Positions 34,415 to 46,903 of a stretch of 64,000 nucleotides of DNA are shown piece by piece. Below the pieces are notes generated by a model. It searched no databases. It saw nothing but the letters and a program-made list of their open reading frames with translations, and had not been told where the DNA came from. The translations under genes and the position numbers were made by a program. Positions within the stretch are counted from its first letter, which is position 1, and the number at the start of each line of letters is the position of its first letter. The DNA comes from Silene conica (taxonomy: Eukaryota; Streptophyta; Magnoliopsida; Caryophyllales; Caryophyllaceae): assembly GCA_029255685.2 (NCBI GenBank), contig CM055319.2:20678247-20742246 (forward strand). Direction: 5' to 3'.

Positions 34415-34426
34415 GCTCTGATACCA
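34415..34426 (-). other. Element D primer binding site
   Basis: Complement of TGGTATCAGAGC, three bases from the LTR edge at 34430. Confidence 0.85.
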
Positions 34427-34849
34427 CTTTTTAACACCCCTATTTATTAAGGAGCCTTAGGCAAGACATCCTCAGTAAATTGAGCTGTTACCATCTCGGA
34501 ATATCCGAGGTAGTGAATAACAAAGTAAATCAAACCAAAGTACTTTATATAAAAACTGATACAATTTAAACTTCAATGTTACAAAAGCTACACAGCGGAA
34601 ACTAAAGTACAACTGATAACTACTAAGTATGCGATCTACATCTAAGTCGGTCCATCCGAGTGCTCACGCCATCCCATGCTCCCACAGCACCATCCTTCCT
34701 GTCAAAACTGCTCCCCATCACGGATCATCACAGGTGTCACACGAATACACAGGGTCAACCACGAGGTTGAGTAGAGGGAAAGTAAACAACCAAACATTAC
34801 TATAAATAGACAGACGAACTTCTCCACTCCGTATCACAAGACCCATAAT

Positions 34850-34953
34850 TCTCCACACCAATCACAGACCCTTCATCTCCGCATCAATCACAGACCCTTT
34901 ATCTCCGCACCAATCACAGACCCTTTATCTCCGCACCAATCACAGACCCTTTA
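34850..34953. repeat. 26-bp minisatellite in the D 5' LTR
   Basis: Four units, counterpart of 28494-28597. Confidence 0.9.
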
Positions 34954-36475
34954 TATCAATTTCCGCATCATAAGAATATATAGTCAATATATAATATCAC
35001 AACATTATTCATTCAACAATATATGTATATAATTCACAACAGGCAATGATCATGTTTCACATCATAAACGAGTGCACAGTTAATCCCCTACCTCGAGTAG
35101 CAAGAATGCAGATAAGTCCAAGCTCGCTAAAAATGTTCCACGGGAAACTCGCTACCTAAACACGGATACGTAACGAATCAATAAACTTCCCGAACCCCAT
35201 TACAAACCACTCCTGCTAAAAATAGAAACCTTCCATAAGTGGAAAGTTTCCAAAAATAGAAACTTTCCAAATATAGAACTTCCAAATATAGAAACCCTTT
35301 GACTTAAATCATTTCCGACTCAAAAACTTCGACCACACAATAACGAATAACATGGCACAACGAAAGACGACCATTATAAAAATGGTAGTAATAATAACAC
35401 TACTTATTACAATAGTAATAACAATAATTTTCATGAAATAATAATATTAATAATAAGTAGTAATAATATTTTAATCAAGGTAAAAGAATAATAAAATGGA
35501 ATCGAAAAGACAACGAACCAAACAACCCTATCAACCCCTTTCACCCCCGACTTCAACCTCCTGCCCTACCGTGCACCACCCCTTCGACCTCCAACGCGCA
35601 CCAGACCCCAGCACCGTCTACCCCTAACTACCACCACGACTCCACCCAACCTGTCGACACCCACCGACGGGTCAGGCCAACACCCCTAAACCCAGGTCTG
35701 ACCCATGCCTGAGTTGCTGACCATACGAAACAGACCCAACTCGACACCAATTAATGCCCCTTACACCACCCAATTCTCCCACCGACAACCCCACCGACAA
35801 CCCACATGTACGACCATGGTGGTGCCACTACTTAGACCTCCCCCGAGTCGACAGTAGCACCACCCCCATACCACCTTCCTGACTCGACAACACCAAACCT
35901 CCCCTGACTCCCATTACAGATGTGATGAACAGGCCCAGAACCACCACCCTTCGACAAGCCCACAACCACCCTAGCCTAGAGACACCACCCTTCTCAACAC
36001 CACCATACAACACTAAAACGACACAGCCAACCAGATATAAGAACAACCACGCCTTAACTCTTCGAAATACGACACAAAATACGCAAAACACAACATAAAC
36101 CAGAACCAGTGGCGTGACTCACCTGTTCATGGCTAGAACGAACTACCTTAGACCGGTCTGACCTTCTGAAATGAACCTTTGTTCCCTTCTCTGACACGGC
36201 GGCTATGGTACAGTGGTTATGGTTGTGTAAGAATGATAGGGTAAGATGGGTAGTAGTTGTCTCTTATGTGACGGCTGAAGAGGGGTGGAGGAAGGGTTTA
36301 GTCAAAGTGTAAAATATCTTAGGGTTTGGGTGGGCTCTAAATACCGTGCACGCACAACGAGGCCCAAGTCCTCTCAACCCTTGGTTACACGGTGGTCATG
36401 GGATCAAACCCCATCATCGACAAGTAATAAAATAGTTAGCCAAGGCACTTATCGAAGGCTAAAACATGCTAACGC

Positions 36476-37475
36476 TGTTGGGGCTGGTGTCCTTGACAAT
36501 TAAGTACAATGACTTATTAAATCTCTTTAAGGATCACAAGGGCATACTTTTGTATTATTACCAGTTGATCCACGTTTATCAATAACGGTTGGCTTGCTAG
36601 ATAAGTTTGACGTTATTGTCATACGGATGGCGGTGATCAACTGGTCCCTATACGTCACACCTATAGGACACGTTTGAGAGATGTGAAGGTATGAAAATAC
36701 AGTCACATTTTGCCGGATATGACTAAACAGTTAGTCAGAGGTATTGACTATTAAATTAGTCAATAAGACGTTGAGATTATTATTTAATACGGATTAAATA
36801 ATTTTAGCTAATACGGATTACATGTTTAATTCGTAAATTAAATATAAACAGTTATATATTTAATTAAATATTGTATTCGCGAATTAATATAAACAGTTAT
36901 ATTAATTTGGGTAATTATACAATATCGTATTTTATCAGACCATTATTAATATATCGACTATATTAATATCTGATAACATGCTACGATTTATAAATAAAAC
37001 CCGCGATTATATTTTAGCAAAAACGGATCGAATCACGCATTAGAATAAGGTAAGAGTGGGAAGCCCACTCTCACCCTAACCCTAATTTTGGTCGACCAAA
37101 GCAGTACAAGAGGAGAGGACTTCTCCTTTTGTCAGACTACTGATTTTACTGATAATCACATCTCAAGAAAAATTAGGGTTTTGAGAGCATTCTTCTCCCA
37201 AAACCTCAGATCTCACATCTAAAACCTAAATAGCTCTCCCAATATTGCAAGGCAGTTGGAGAGGATTTCTAGCACACGCGGCCACGTCTCATTCTAAGTC
37301 TTGGGTGCAAGTTATAGGAGGGAATTTGTGTTAATTCCTGTTCTTAGGCCTTTCGCACAAGGACTAAAGGTTGATTTCTTTTTCATGTTTTTTATTAACT
37401 TATGACTATAATCACAATTGTATGTTTCATTATAATCCTGCAAGTTTGGGGCGAATACATGCTTTATTCCCCACA
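36476..37475 (+). repeat. C2 5' LTR
   Basis: 1000 bp, TGTTGGGGCTGG...TTCCCCACA. Confidence 0.95.
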
Positions 37476-37477
37476 AG

Positions 37478-37490
37478 TGGTATCAGAGCC
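37478..37490 (+). other. C2 primer binding site
   Basis: TGGTATCAGAGCC two bases after the LTR, complementary to initiator methionine tRNA. Confidence 0.9.
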
Positions 37491-39142
37491 AGGCCATGAA
37501 AATTTTACCTTTGTGTTTTTCGTAAGTTTTAAAACCTGAAAAATCGTCTTCTGCCGCTAAGTCGGTCGATCGACCACCCGTTGCGGACGGTCGACCGCCT
37601 CCTGCGTGTTTTTCTGTTTCGACAGTTTATCTTTTGTGAGAAATCGTGTTCAGAAACTCGGTTTCGTGTTTTGTGGTCGGTCGACCTGTTTTTCGGGTCG
37701 GTCGACCATTCTGCTTTAAAAAAAAAAAAAAAAAGATTTTTTTTTTCGTCAGGTGGTCGGTAGACCTGTTTTTTGGGTCGGTGGACCACCCCTGTAACAG
37801 ACTCGTTTTTTTTATTTTCCGAAAATAACATGTTTTATTTTCACATGGCCTTTAGTAATATACTATATACGGAAATAGTATATTATTAATTTTGTGAAAC
37901 GGTTCACCCTCGTTTTGATACATATTGTTTTAAACCAGTTTAAAATAATGGATTATATGTTTATTAAAATTGGTGATTAAAGCGGTATAGTCACATAATT
38001 TTAATCTTAAAAGGTGGTTTGGTATAAATTTATTAAACATAATAACAGTATTATGTCATGTATAAATTTTAATTTAGTTGATGCATTTTATTTATCGTCT
38101 TGTTGAATGTCTAATGAATGCTTTCAATAACGTATTTAATTTTGCAAACGGTTGTAACTTAGTGTGGCCTTAGAAGATTGTGTCACCGTAATGATGGGAC
38201 ACGGTCTTGCTTGTAATCTTGAGATCTTGAATCTCCGGTTTTGTGTTTTTGCCATGTAATTACTTTTGTATTTAAATTAGAATGTATCTAGGACTACTTT
38301 TGTAATTTAAATTAGTAATTTTGTGAAGACCAAAGATGGAGACCGGATGCTCACTCCCGCTGCAAGGACCAAGATGGAACATCAAGACAAGCTTCTAGGG
38401 TCCAACGGTGGATTCCAAGTTGTTTTATGTTTATTTTGGTAGGATAGGCCACACTAGGACTTTTATTTACGTTTATTGCATTTATCTTTATGCTTTCATC
38501 GATAATAGCTTGCATCATATTCCGCCTAAAACCAAACCACCTATATCATGCCTGAAAACTGACTCATGTAGAGGTTACGCGTTAGTTTTCTGTGACAATA
38601 CAGATGTCACATGTCATTTGCAAAGCCATCACTTTATTTAATTCATTCACGCATATGCTAGATATTAGTTCACTTAATATGGATAAATAAAAGTTGATGG
38701 GGTCTTCCTCGTATAACCAAAAATTGAGACTAGTCTTTATAAATCAGCCTCCCATGAATCCCTTCTTCGTCGGTAGGCATAATATGACCCCTTCTACGTC
38801 GGGTAAGTGGGAACAGATGATTTATTTTATCTCAACATCATGGTCACTCGATACTATCTAGTGACTGAGATGGACTAATAGATAGGATATACGGAAATCT
38901 ATCGACCAAGAGTTCCAACGATTGGAATTAGCCAAACTGTGGGCTTATCAATATACGGAAATTGAGTCTTGGGATCGTTTATATAATTCTTGAGGGAGAT
39001 CAATTATATAAATGCATGAGTCTACGAGTTTAAATTCAATTTAATATAGACTTAAATCACAACAATGAGTTGCTTATATGGTTTTTGTTTTATCTTCTTT
39101 TTCAGTGTAGAACACGTTCATTTAAAACTGCTGTATAACTAA
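37491..39142 (+). other. C2 5' leader
   Basis: 1.65 kb, no coding frame. It holds an A16/T10 homopolymer pair near 37719-37746 and the palindrome cluster listed separately. Confidence 0.85.
37562..37793. repeat. GGTCGACC palindrome cluster in the C2 leader
   Basis: Seven variants: GGTCGATCGACC, GGTCGACCG, then two pairs of GTGGTCGGTCGACC / GGGTCGGTCGACC form, one pair mutated at GGTAGACC and GGTGGACC. The pairing of units about 22 nt apart matches the C1 leader. Confidence 0.8.
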
Positions 39143-42100
39143 ATGGCTGGTGAAGACCCAATGCCAAGTGCCAAGCTAGCACGTGAATCCTGGCTAAAGG
39201 CCTTCATGGACTCCATGAATCAGTCAACTAGACTGAGGAATGATGGGTCAAACTTCTCTGACTGGGAGGCAGCACTACGGAATGCTGCCATTGCTGACGG
39301 AAAGCTTAAGTATTTAACTGAGCCCATTCCGGCATACCCATGAACTGGAGCTAGAGCCAACGAAGTTCGCGCTCATAGCGACTTCGTCATGGAAGCAGGT
39401 GCGATAAAGAACGTACTCATCTATGCAATGGAATCAAATTTGCAAAGACGCTTCATATCCCATGGTGCAAACAAGATTTTCACCACGCTCTCTAACGAAT
39501 TCTCGAAAGCTCCGAGAATCGTTTCTTATGAGCGTACCTGTCGCTTCTTTGAGGCGAAACTCCAGAAGGGCCAAGCTGTTAGCCCTCATATTCTCAACAT
39601 GATTGAGAATATCGAGAAACTAGAGACCATGAACTGCAAGATCAGTGAGAACATAATCGTTGATCGAATGCTTCATTCGCTTCATGATGGGTTCGCCCTC
39701 TTTAGGGCCAACTACTACATGAACGATATGAAGAAGACTCCTCATGAGCTCCACTCCCTTCTCGTACAGACTGAGAAGGATCTGAAATTAAGTGGGAGCA
39801 TGAAGCAGGATGTTCTCATGATCTCCAGTAAGGGAAAGGGTAAAGGGAAGGCTAAAGCTCAGGGCGACCTAGCAGTAGGTAAGCCCAGGTTCAAGAAACC
39901 AGGATTTACTAAGAGTGGGCCAGGTGAGTCAAGCAACTCACAGGGCAAAACAAAGAGCAAGGATACTAGCATGGAATGTCACCATTGCCACAAGACTGGG
40001 CATTGGAGGCGCTCATGCCCCGTGTATCGTGAGGACATTAAGGCAGGTCGCGTTACTCCTGTTGGTATGTCTTCTTCTTCTTTTATTCACATGATTGAGA
40101 TTAACCATGCAAGTTACGGAACTTGGGTACTAGATACTGGTTGTAGTTCTCATCTATGTAATCATGTGCAGGGCCTCCGAAACCAAGAACCCCTAACCAA
40201 GGGTGAGGTTGACCTGCGTGTCGGGAATGGAGCACGTGTTGCTGCAATCTCGAAGGGAACATACGTGATCCAGCTTCCAAGTGGATTCGAGTTATTTTTA
40301 TATAACTGTTATTATGTTCCTAGTTTGTCCAAAAACAATATTTCAGTTTCTGCGCTTGACAAACTCGGCTTTTCATTTGTAATAGAGAATAATAGCTGTA
40401 TTTTCTCCTTACACAATATGATTTATGGCAAGGCAGTTTCCATGAATGGAATTTATGTTTTAGATCAAACCACCGATGAATAATAAAAGATTAAAGGTAG
40501 GTGACAAAGATCAAACTTACTTATGGCATTGTCGTATGGGACACATAAATGAGAAACGCGTAAAACAGCTCATACAGAACGGAGCTATCTCGCCCTTTGA
40601 TTTCGAATCATATGGCACGTGTGAATCATGTCTCATCGGCAAAATGACTCGTATTTCCTTCAAAGGTGTTGGAATGCGCGCTGCCGACCTATTAGGACTC
40701 ATACATACGGACGTATGTGGCCCTATGTCGATCAACGCACGAGAAGGCTATAGGTATTTCATCACTTTCACAGATGATTTGAGTAGATATGGCTATGTCT
40801 ACTTGATGAAACATAAAAGTGAATCCTTTGACAAGTTCAAAGAATACCAGAATCGGGTACAGAACCAGCTGGGTAGAAAGATTAAAGCACTACGTTCTGA
40901 TCGTGGTGGTGAGTATCTTTCACACGAGTTTGATCAACACCTTAAAGACTGTGGCATCGTGCTACAGTTAACTCCACCTGGAACACCACAATTAAATGGT
41001 GTGTCCGAACGGAGAAATCGAACTCTACTCGATATGGTTCGATCCATGATGAGTCACACCATCGTGCCTGATTCATTGTGGGGCTATGCTCTTTTGTCGG
41101 CCGCTCTAATACTTAACCGAAGTCCGTCTAAAGCTGTTGACAAGACTCCATACGAATTATGGAAGGGAACGGTCCCTAACTTGTCCTTTATACGGGTTTG
41201 GGGCTGCGAGGCTTATGTCAAGTGGAGACACGAGGATAAGCTCAGCCCGCGATCGGTCAAGACATACTTTATAGGTTATCCAAAGGGAACTTTTGGTCAT
41301 TACTTCTACTCGCCAACCGAACAACGTGTTTTTGTTGCGGCTAGTGCGACGTTCTTAGAGAAAGAATTTCTCGAGAACAAGTCGAGTAATAGAACCTTCG
41401 AGTTATCGGAGGTTCAAGAACCAACTGCCGAGCAACCATTGGAGGAAACAGTTCCTTCAACCGAGGCTGCGGTAGATATTCCTGAGGAACCTAGGAGGTC
41501 GGGAAGAGTCTCTATTCCTCCGGACAGATATATTGGTATGGTCGAGGAACATGATACAGATGACGTCTTACTCCTAGAGGGTAATGAACCCACAACCTAT
41601 AAAGGTGCCATGACTAGTTCTGACTCAAAGCTATGGCTAGAAGCCATGCAATCCGAGATGGACTCCATGTATGAGAACAACGTGTGGGATCTTGTGGACC
41701 TACCTGCAAAGGTACGTCCCCTTCAATGCAAATGGCTTTACAAGATAAAGCATGCCGTGGAAGGACAACAAGATATCCACAAGGCTAGACTAGTTGCTAA
41801 AGGTTTCACTCAAGTGCCAGGCTTGCACTATGATGAGATCTTTGCACCCGTAGTCATGCTACGTTCCATTCGGATTATCTTAGCGATCGCCGCATTTCAT
41901 GATTATGAAATATGGCAAATGGACGTTAAAACCGCCTTCTTAAACGGTTATTTGGAGGAAGAGTTGTACATGGTACAACCCGAGGGTTTTATCGATCCAG
42001 CACATCCTAAGAAAGTTTGCAAGCTTAAGCGTTCCATCTATGGACTTAAGCAAGCATCGCGGAGTTGGAATCATCGCTTCGACCAAGTGATAAAAGAGAA

Positions 42101-43163
42101 TGGGTTCATTCGATCAGTCGAGGAACCATGTCTCTATATCAAGTCGAGTGGGAGCAAGATTGTATTCCTAGTACTGTATGTCGATGACATACTCTTGATT
42201 GGGAATGACATACCTCTCCTATCTTCGGTTAAAGCATGGTTGAAAAACCATTTCCAGATGAAAGATCTGGGAGAGGCACAAAGAATTTTGGGCATCCGTA
42301 TCTACAGGGATAGATCACGACGGATGTTGTCTCTCAGTCAGGAGTCTTATATAGATAAGATTCTAGAGAGATTCAGTATGACGAACTCCAAGAAAGGGTT
42401 CCTTCCTATGACTCCTGGGCTTCACTTGAGCAAGACTCAAGAAGCTAAGTCACTGGAAGAGAAAGAGCGCATGAGTCGGATTCCTTATGCTTCGGCAATA
42501 GGATCGATCATGTATGCCATGATATGCACACGTCCTGACGTTGCATATGCATTGAGTATGACAAGTCGATTCCAAGCTCATCCAGGTGAACCACACTGGA
42601 TGGCCGTGAAAAACATTCTTAAGTACCTACGGAGGACTAAAGATTGGGGATTGACTTACGGAGGCGACTCGACGCTCTGCGCCACGGGTTACGCAGATGC
42701 TAGCTTCCAAACGGATCGAGATGACTCGAAATCTCAGTCTGGATTCGTTTTTACTCTTAATGGCGCTGCTGTCAGCTGGAAAAGTTCTAAACAGAGTGTT
42801 ACAGCAGATTCTACGACCGAGTCCGAGTACTATGCCGCCTCAGAAGCAGCTAAGGAAGCAATATGGATGCGTCAATTCTTACAAGGACTATCAGTAGTGC
42901 CTAGTTCGAATGACCCAATCACCGTTTATTGTGATAATAATGGTGCCATCTTCCAAGCTAAGGAGCATAAGTCTAGCAACAAGGCTAGGCATGTACAACG
43001 GAAAGCTCATCTAATCAGAGATTACGTGGATCAAAAGGAGATTTTCATTGATAAGATCGCTACGGATGACAACATAGCTGATCCTCTCACAAAAGCATTA
43101 CCACGTGATAAGCATGAAGGGCACATTCATTCCATGGGAATTGGATGTGTTCCTAAGTTGTAG
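39143..43163 (+). pseudogene. C2 gag-pol, two lesions
   Basis: Frame opens at 39143 with the same Gag start as C1. A TGA near 39341 replaces a Gly codon kept in C1. A second lesion near 40470, an 11-nt deletion relative to C1, shifts the frame between the protease/pre-integrase part and integrase. From 40476 to 43163 the frame is open: integrase (HCRMGH, HTDVCGPM, SDRGGEY, NGVSERRNRT), RT (QMDVKTAFLNG, YVDDILLIGND) and RNase H (ADASFQTDRDDSKSQSGF, TESEYYAAS, CDNNGAI). The protease motif is VLDTGCSSH and the zinc knuckle CHHCHKTGHWRRSC. Lineage within copia not assigned. Confidence 0.92.
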
Positions 43164-44025
43164 TACTCTTTTATGAATTCATGTAATAATTCATTTTCTC
43201 GTGTATTCTATTCAACCTTATTGTTATGATATAAAATGTTTTGTTTCTCATGTGGAATTGTACGCCAATTTTGAACACCACAAAGTGAACTGATTAACAT
43301 TACATCGTTTTGGTCCTTGATTACCCACTTGAGCTGATAACTCAGGTAATCATTTTGTGACGTTGGTTGATGGTGGGTTCAACGAGCCATAAGTCACGCG
43401 GCTGACTGACCAATCACAAAGGCGAGTTATACGGATATCTCGTAGGACACCCCGTGACAACGTTATGGAGTCCTAAATGTTTTATAACATTGGGTGCCTG
43501 GTCGTGGATAGGACCTCCATAGTGTTCCTTAAAGTCGAGTCTTTTGACCTTCAACTGTCTCTTGAGATTAAGACAGATTTTGGGTAACTTTGGTTTCTTT
43601 CCCACGGTCACCGTAACAGGGGCCAAGAGGATTTTTTCTGGGTTATTTCATGCTGGGCGATATCGGCAGGATTCGAGTTGAGAGAAATATCCAAACCCTT
43701 ATCAGGATTTTATCATTTCTCAGGGCCACTCGAGGAGTAGTAACTGAAATGCATGGCCATGCTCGAATACAGATTCGTTTTATCAGTTAAGTTACTCTCT
43801 AGTCGGGGAAACCACTCTTGATACAGATCGCTTGTGAGATACGACCTTTGCGAATGCGGATTTGCAAATTGTCTTACATTGAGTGGGAGAAATTTTAAAA
43901 GGATATGAGATTCGGTTATCGCACCTACACTTGTACGGACAAGTGGGATTTTGTTGGAGCTTGTGTCCTCCACATGTAGTGTGATAACGTCATTGCACAT
44001 ACCCTTGTACGGACAAGTGGGAGAT
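43164..44025 (+). other. C2 3' non-coding region with doubled PPT module
   Basis: No gene. The hairpin CTTGT-ACGG-ACAAG (44004-44017) and TGGGAGAT lead into the LTR at 44026. An older-looking copy, ACTTGT-ACGG-ACAAGT (43929-43944) then GGGATTTTGTTGGAGC, lies 74 bp upstream and mimics the LTR start. Confidence 0.8.
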
Positions 44026-45024
44026 TGTTGGGGCTGGTGTCCTTGACAATTAAGTACAATGACTTATTAAATCTCTTTAAGGATCACAAGGGCATACTTT
44101 TGTATTATTACCAGTTGATCCACGTTTATCAATAACGGTTGGCTTGCTAGATAAGTTTGACGTTATTGTCATACGGATGGCGGTGATCAACTGGTCCCTA
44201 TACGTCACACCTATAGGACACGTTTGAGAGATGTGAAGGTATGAAAATACAGTCACATTTTGCCGGATATGACTAAACAGTTAGTCAGAGGTATTGACTA
44301 TTAAATTAGTCAATAAGATGTTGAGATTATTATTTAATACGGATTAAATAATTTTAGCTAATACGGATTACATGTTTAATTCGTAAATTAAATATAAACA
44401 GTTATATATTTAATTAAATATTGTATTCGCGAATTAATATAAACAGTTATATTAATTTGGGTAATTATACAATATCGTATTTTATCAGACCATTATTAAT
44501 ATATCGACTATATTAATATCTGATAACATGCTACGATTTATAAATAAAACCCGCGATTATATTTTAGCAAAAACGGATCGAATCACGCATTAGAATAAGG
44601 TAAGAGTGGGAAGCCCACTCTCACCCTAACCCTAATTTCGGTCGACCAAAGCAGTACAAGAGGAGAGGACTTCTCCTTTTGTCAGACTACTGATTTTACT
44701 GATAATCACATCTCAAGAAAAATTAGGGTTTTGAGAGCATTCTTCTCCCAAAACCTCAGATCTCACATCTAAAACCTAAATAGCTCTCCCAATAGTGCAA
44801 GGCAGTTGGAGAGGATTTCTAGCACACGCGGCCACGTCTCATTCTAAGTCTTGGGTGCAAGTTATAGGAGGGAATTTGTGTTAATTCCTGTTCTTAGGCC
44901 TTTCGCACAAGGACTAAAGGTTGATTTCTTTTTCATGCTTTTTATTAACTTATGACTATAATCACAATTGTATGTTTCATTATAATCCTGCAAGTTTGGG
45001 GCGAATACATGCTTTATTCCCACA
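44026..45024 (+). repeat. C2 3' LTR
   Basis: 999 bp. It ends TTCCCACA, one C fewer than the 5' LTR. Confidence 0.95.
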
Positions 45025-45098
45025 AACGCGCCATCGACAACTCAATTATAAAAGCAAATTACGGAATAACTAGTTAAAGTTTCGGGGTACTACAGTCT

Positions 45099-45112
45099 CC
45101 CCCCCCCCCCCC
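45099..45112. repeat. C14 homopolymer
   Basis: Fourteen C in the D 5' LTR where the 3' LTR has CCCCGCC (30188-30194). It is a copy-specific expansion, or possibly an assembly error. Confidence 0.8.
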
Positions 45113-45316
45113 TTAAAATGAACTTCGTCCCGAAGTTCACTCGCAACTAGGTGACTACCAAACTTACCACGCGAACTTGGAACACAGACATTAACAAAAC
45201 ATTAACCAAAACATTAACTTGGAACATGAATGCCTGGAGCATTTAAATGCTCAGAAAATATCAAGACGCTAAAATAGTAAATAATATTAAGGCAAAATAC
45301 GGAGTATTACAATCGT

Positions 45317-46132
45317 ACTTCCAGACCTCTAAACAAAATCTGTTACGCTCATACAACAACAAAAGAAATGAAAGCGGCACTCTCGGAACTGTACTTACTC
45401 TCTTCCGTAGGACTATGAGATAAACATCCAAAACATCTAATCCCAAAAACATAAACACGGTAGGCCCAATTATGATTCCCGAGGTTAAATTCTTCCAAAA
45501 GCTACATATACCACTCAAAATTTAATCTATGAATTTCACCAATCAATTCCACCCACCAATTAGGTAAACAACTAAGCATTAGGATCACCAAGACATGCCT
45601 TACTACACTCCCTAAACGTTTTCAGTAACATTACTTTTCAAAATAGGGGCTAGGGGTTATCCTCGAACAAAATCCTCAATATCCAGCTAAGCTAGGCTAC
45701 CCACAAAGCGTCATGGGAAAAGGCAAGTAACAAGGATAAGGTTAAGTCGGGAAGTCACAGAAGTAGCTTCCGAGTTAAGATAGAAGAGAGTTCGGGAAGG
45801 GAGGATATGCATCAAGAAATAAGGAAGAAGGTGATGCATGATGAGTAAAGAGTATCTCCGGGGACATAGAAGCATCCTTCAAAGATAACACAAATCTTCC
45901 ATCTTCGGTAGTAGACAATAATCTTGATCGCCGTCCAGGTAAGCTCATGGCTCACCAATCTTTGAGCACAAAAATAAAAATTTTGACAATTAACAAACAT
46001 GTTAGACCTAACAAGGAGCAATCACATTATAGACTACCACTTGTTGCTTAAGTCTAGCCATCTCTCATTTATTATTTCAGGTCATGTTCATATTTAAGTT
46101 GGGGTAAACGTGTGTGCGTCGGGAGCATTACT
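45317..46132 (-). other. Element B internal DNA next to the 5' LTR
   Basis: About 0.8 kb leader-like sequence with no recognised coding region on either strand. Confidence 0.6.
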
Positions 46133-46146
46133 GTTCTGATACCAAC
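46133..46146 (-). other. Element B primer binding site
   Basis: Minus-strand TTGGTATCAGAAC abuts the LTR. It resembles the methionine tRNA site with one or two changes. Confidence 0.7.
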
Positions 46147-46573
46147 TGTGACACCCCGCGATATAGCATAAAAATAAACAAGTAATTTGCAGCGGAAATA
46201 CGATACTTTTAAAACCTTTTCGGCATATTTCTTAAAACTTTTTCGTGGAATATCAAAACAACAAGCGGAAGACTAACACTAATAAGAAAGTATAAATTAT
46301 ACACGAATACTTAAATAAACGAGGGATAAGGTATCCCACGATAACAACATGAATTAAATCTAAACTAAGCGTAACGATAATTGTCGAATGATCAACAATG
46401 CTCGCTAGGCACACGTCTTTCCCAAACAGCACCAACCTACATACATGAAACATGTACGCCATAGTCAGTGGGGAGTAACTCAGGGTTCTCCCAGCCACTT
46501 TACGCCAAAGACAAGAAAACGGTAATACAAAACATCTTATACATATGAACATGTATATAACTTGGGAAACATT

Positions 46574-46576
<3 letters not shown>

Positions 46577-46604
<28 letters not shown>
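46577..46604. repeat. (AT)n microsatellite
   Basis: About 14 AT units. The other LTR of B has only four at the same place (15629-15638). Confidence 0.9.
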
Positions 46605-46607
<3 letters not shown>

Positions 46608-46749
46608 CAAGCATGAATAATATAATCAATACGTGGGTGATAAGTCAAAACATGTGAAAACAGCATGAATCATCATGTGTAATAGAATTGAAGCCATCAT
46701 ATGTGATAGTATAAAAATCAAGTAAACATCCAAGCAAAGAATTCACATC

Positions 46750-46833
46750 GTCAGAGCGTATAATCACTGCCTCTGACATACCAGAGCGTATAACCATTGC
46801 CTCCAGCTACGGAACGTATAACCACTGCCTCCG
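46750..46833. repeat. Hairpin array, first part, B 5' LTR
   Basis: Three units: GTCAGAG/CTCTGAC, a mismatched CCAGAG/CTCCAG and CGGA/TCCG around the CGTATAACC core. The mismatched unit looks like a fusion of units 2 and 3 of the 3' LTR array, after loss of one repeat. Confidence 0.85.
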
Positions 46834-46869
46834 ATTACTAAACATACAACTATCAATCAACGCATGAAT

Positions 46870-46902
46870 CACTACAAAAAAAACACGGTGTACTGACCGA
46901 AA
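46870..46902 (+). repeat. CACTA left terminal inverted repeat
   Basis: CACTACAAAAAAAACACGG followed by TGTACTGACCGAAA. It pairs with the right end at about 80% by eye; the first 15 bases are identical. Confidence 0.9.
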
Positions 46903-46903
46903 T

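Larger units (their letters stand above)
36476..45024 (+). mobile_element. Ty1/copia element C2, complete structure
   Basis: LTRs 36476-37475 and 44026-45024, PBS, gag-pol with two lesions, purine tract, and the perfect target duplication AACGC (36471-36475, 45025-45029). Its empty site is preserved in the other LTR of D. By eye the two LTRs differ at only about five positions in 1 kb, so it is the youngest datable insertion here. Same family as C1. Confidence 0.95.
28074..45311 (-). mobile_element. Coding-free LTR element D, host of copia C2
   Basis: LTRs 28074-30393 and 34430-45311 (about 2.33 kb without C2). The perfect 5-bp duplication ATCGT flanks it (28069-28073, 45312-45316). The minus-strand PBS is at 34415-34426, and the purine tract with hairpin is at 30394-30418. 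The 4-kb internal region has no gag or pol, so it is a large non-autonomous derivative. The two LTRs differ at roughly one to two positions per hundred by eye, less than the LTRs of B. Confidence 0.9.
34430..45311 (-). repeat. Element D 5' LTR, interrupted by C2
   Basis: Left edge TTTAACACC (TG mutated to TT), right edge GGAGTATTACA followed by ATCGT. C2 splits it at 36475/45025. The inner LTR-start-like signal also seen in the 3' LTR is present near 45094, so it was part of the LTR before insertion. Confidence 0.88.
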
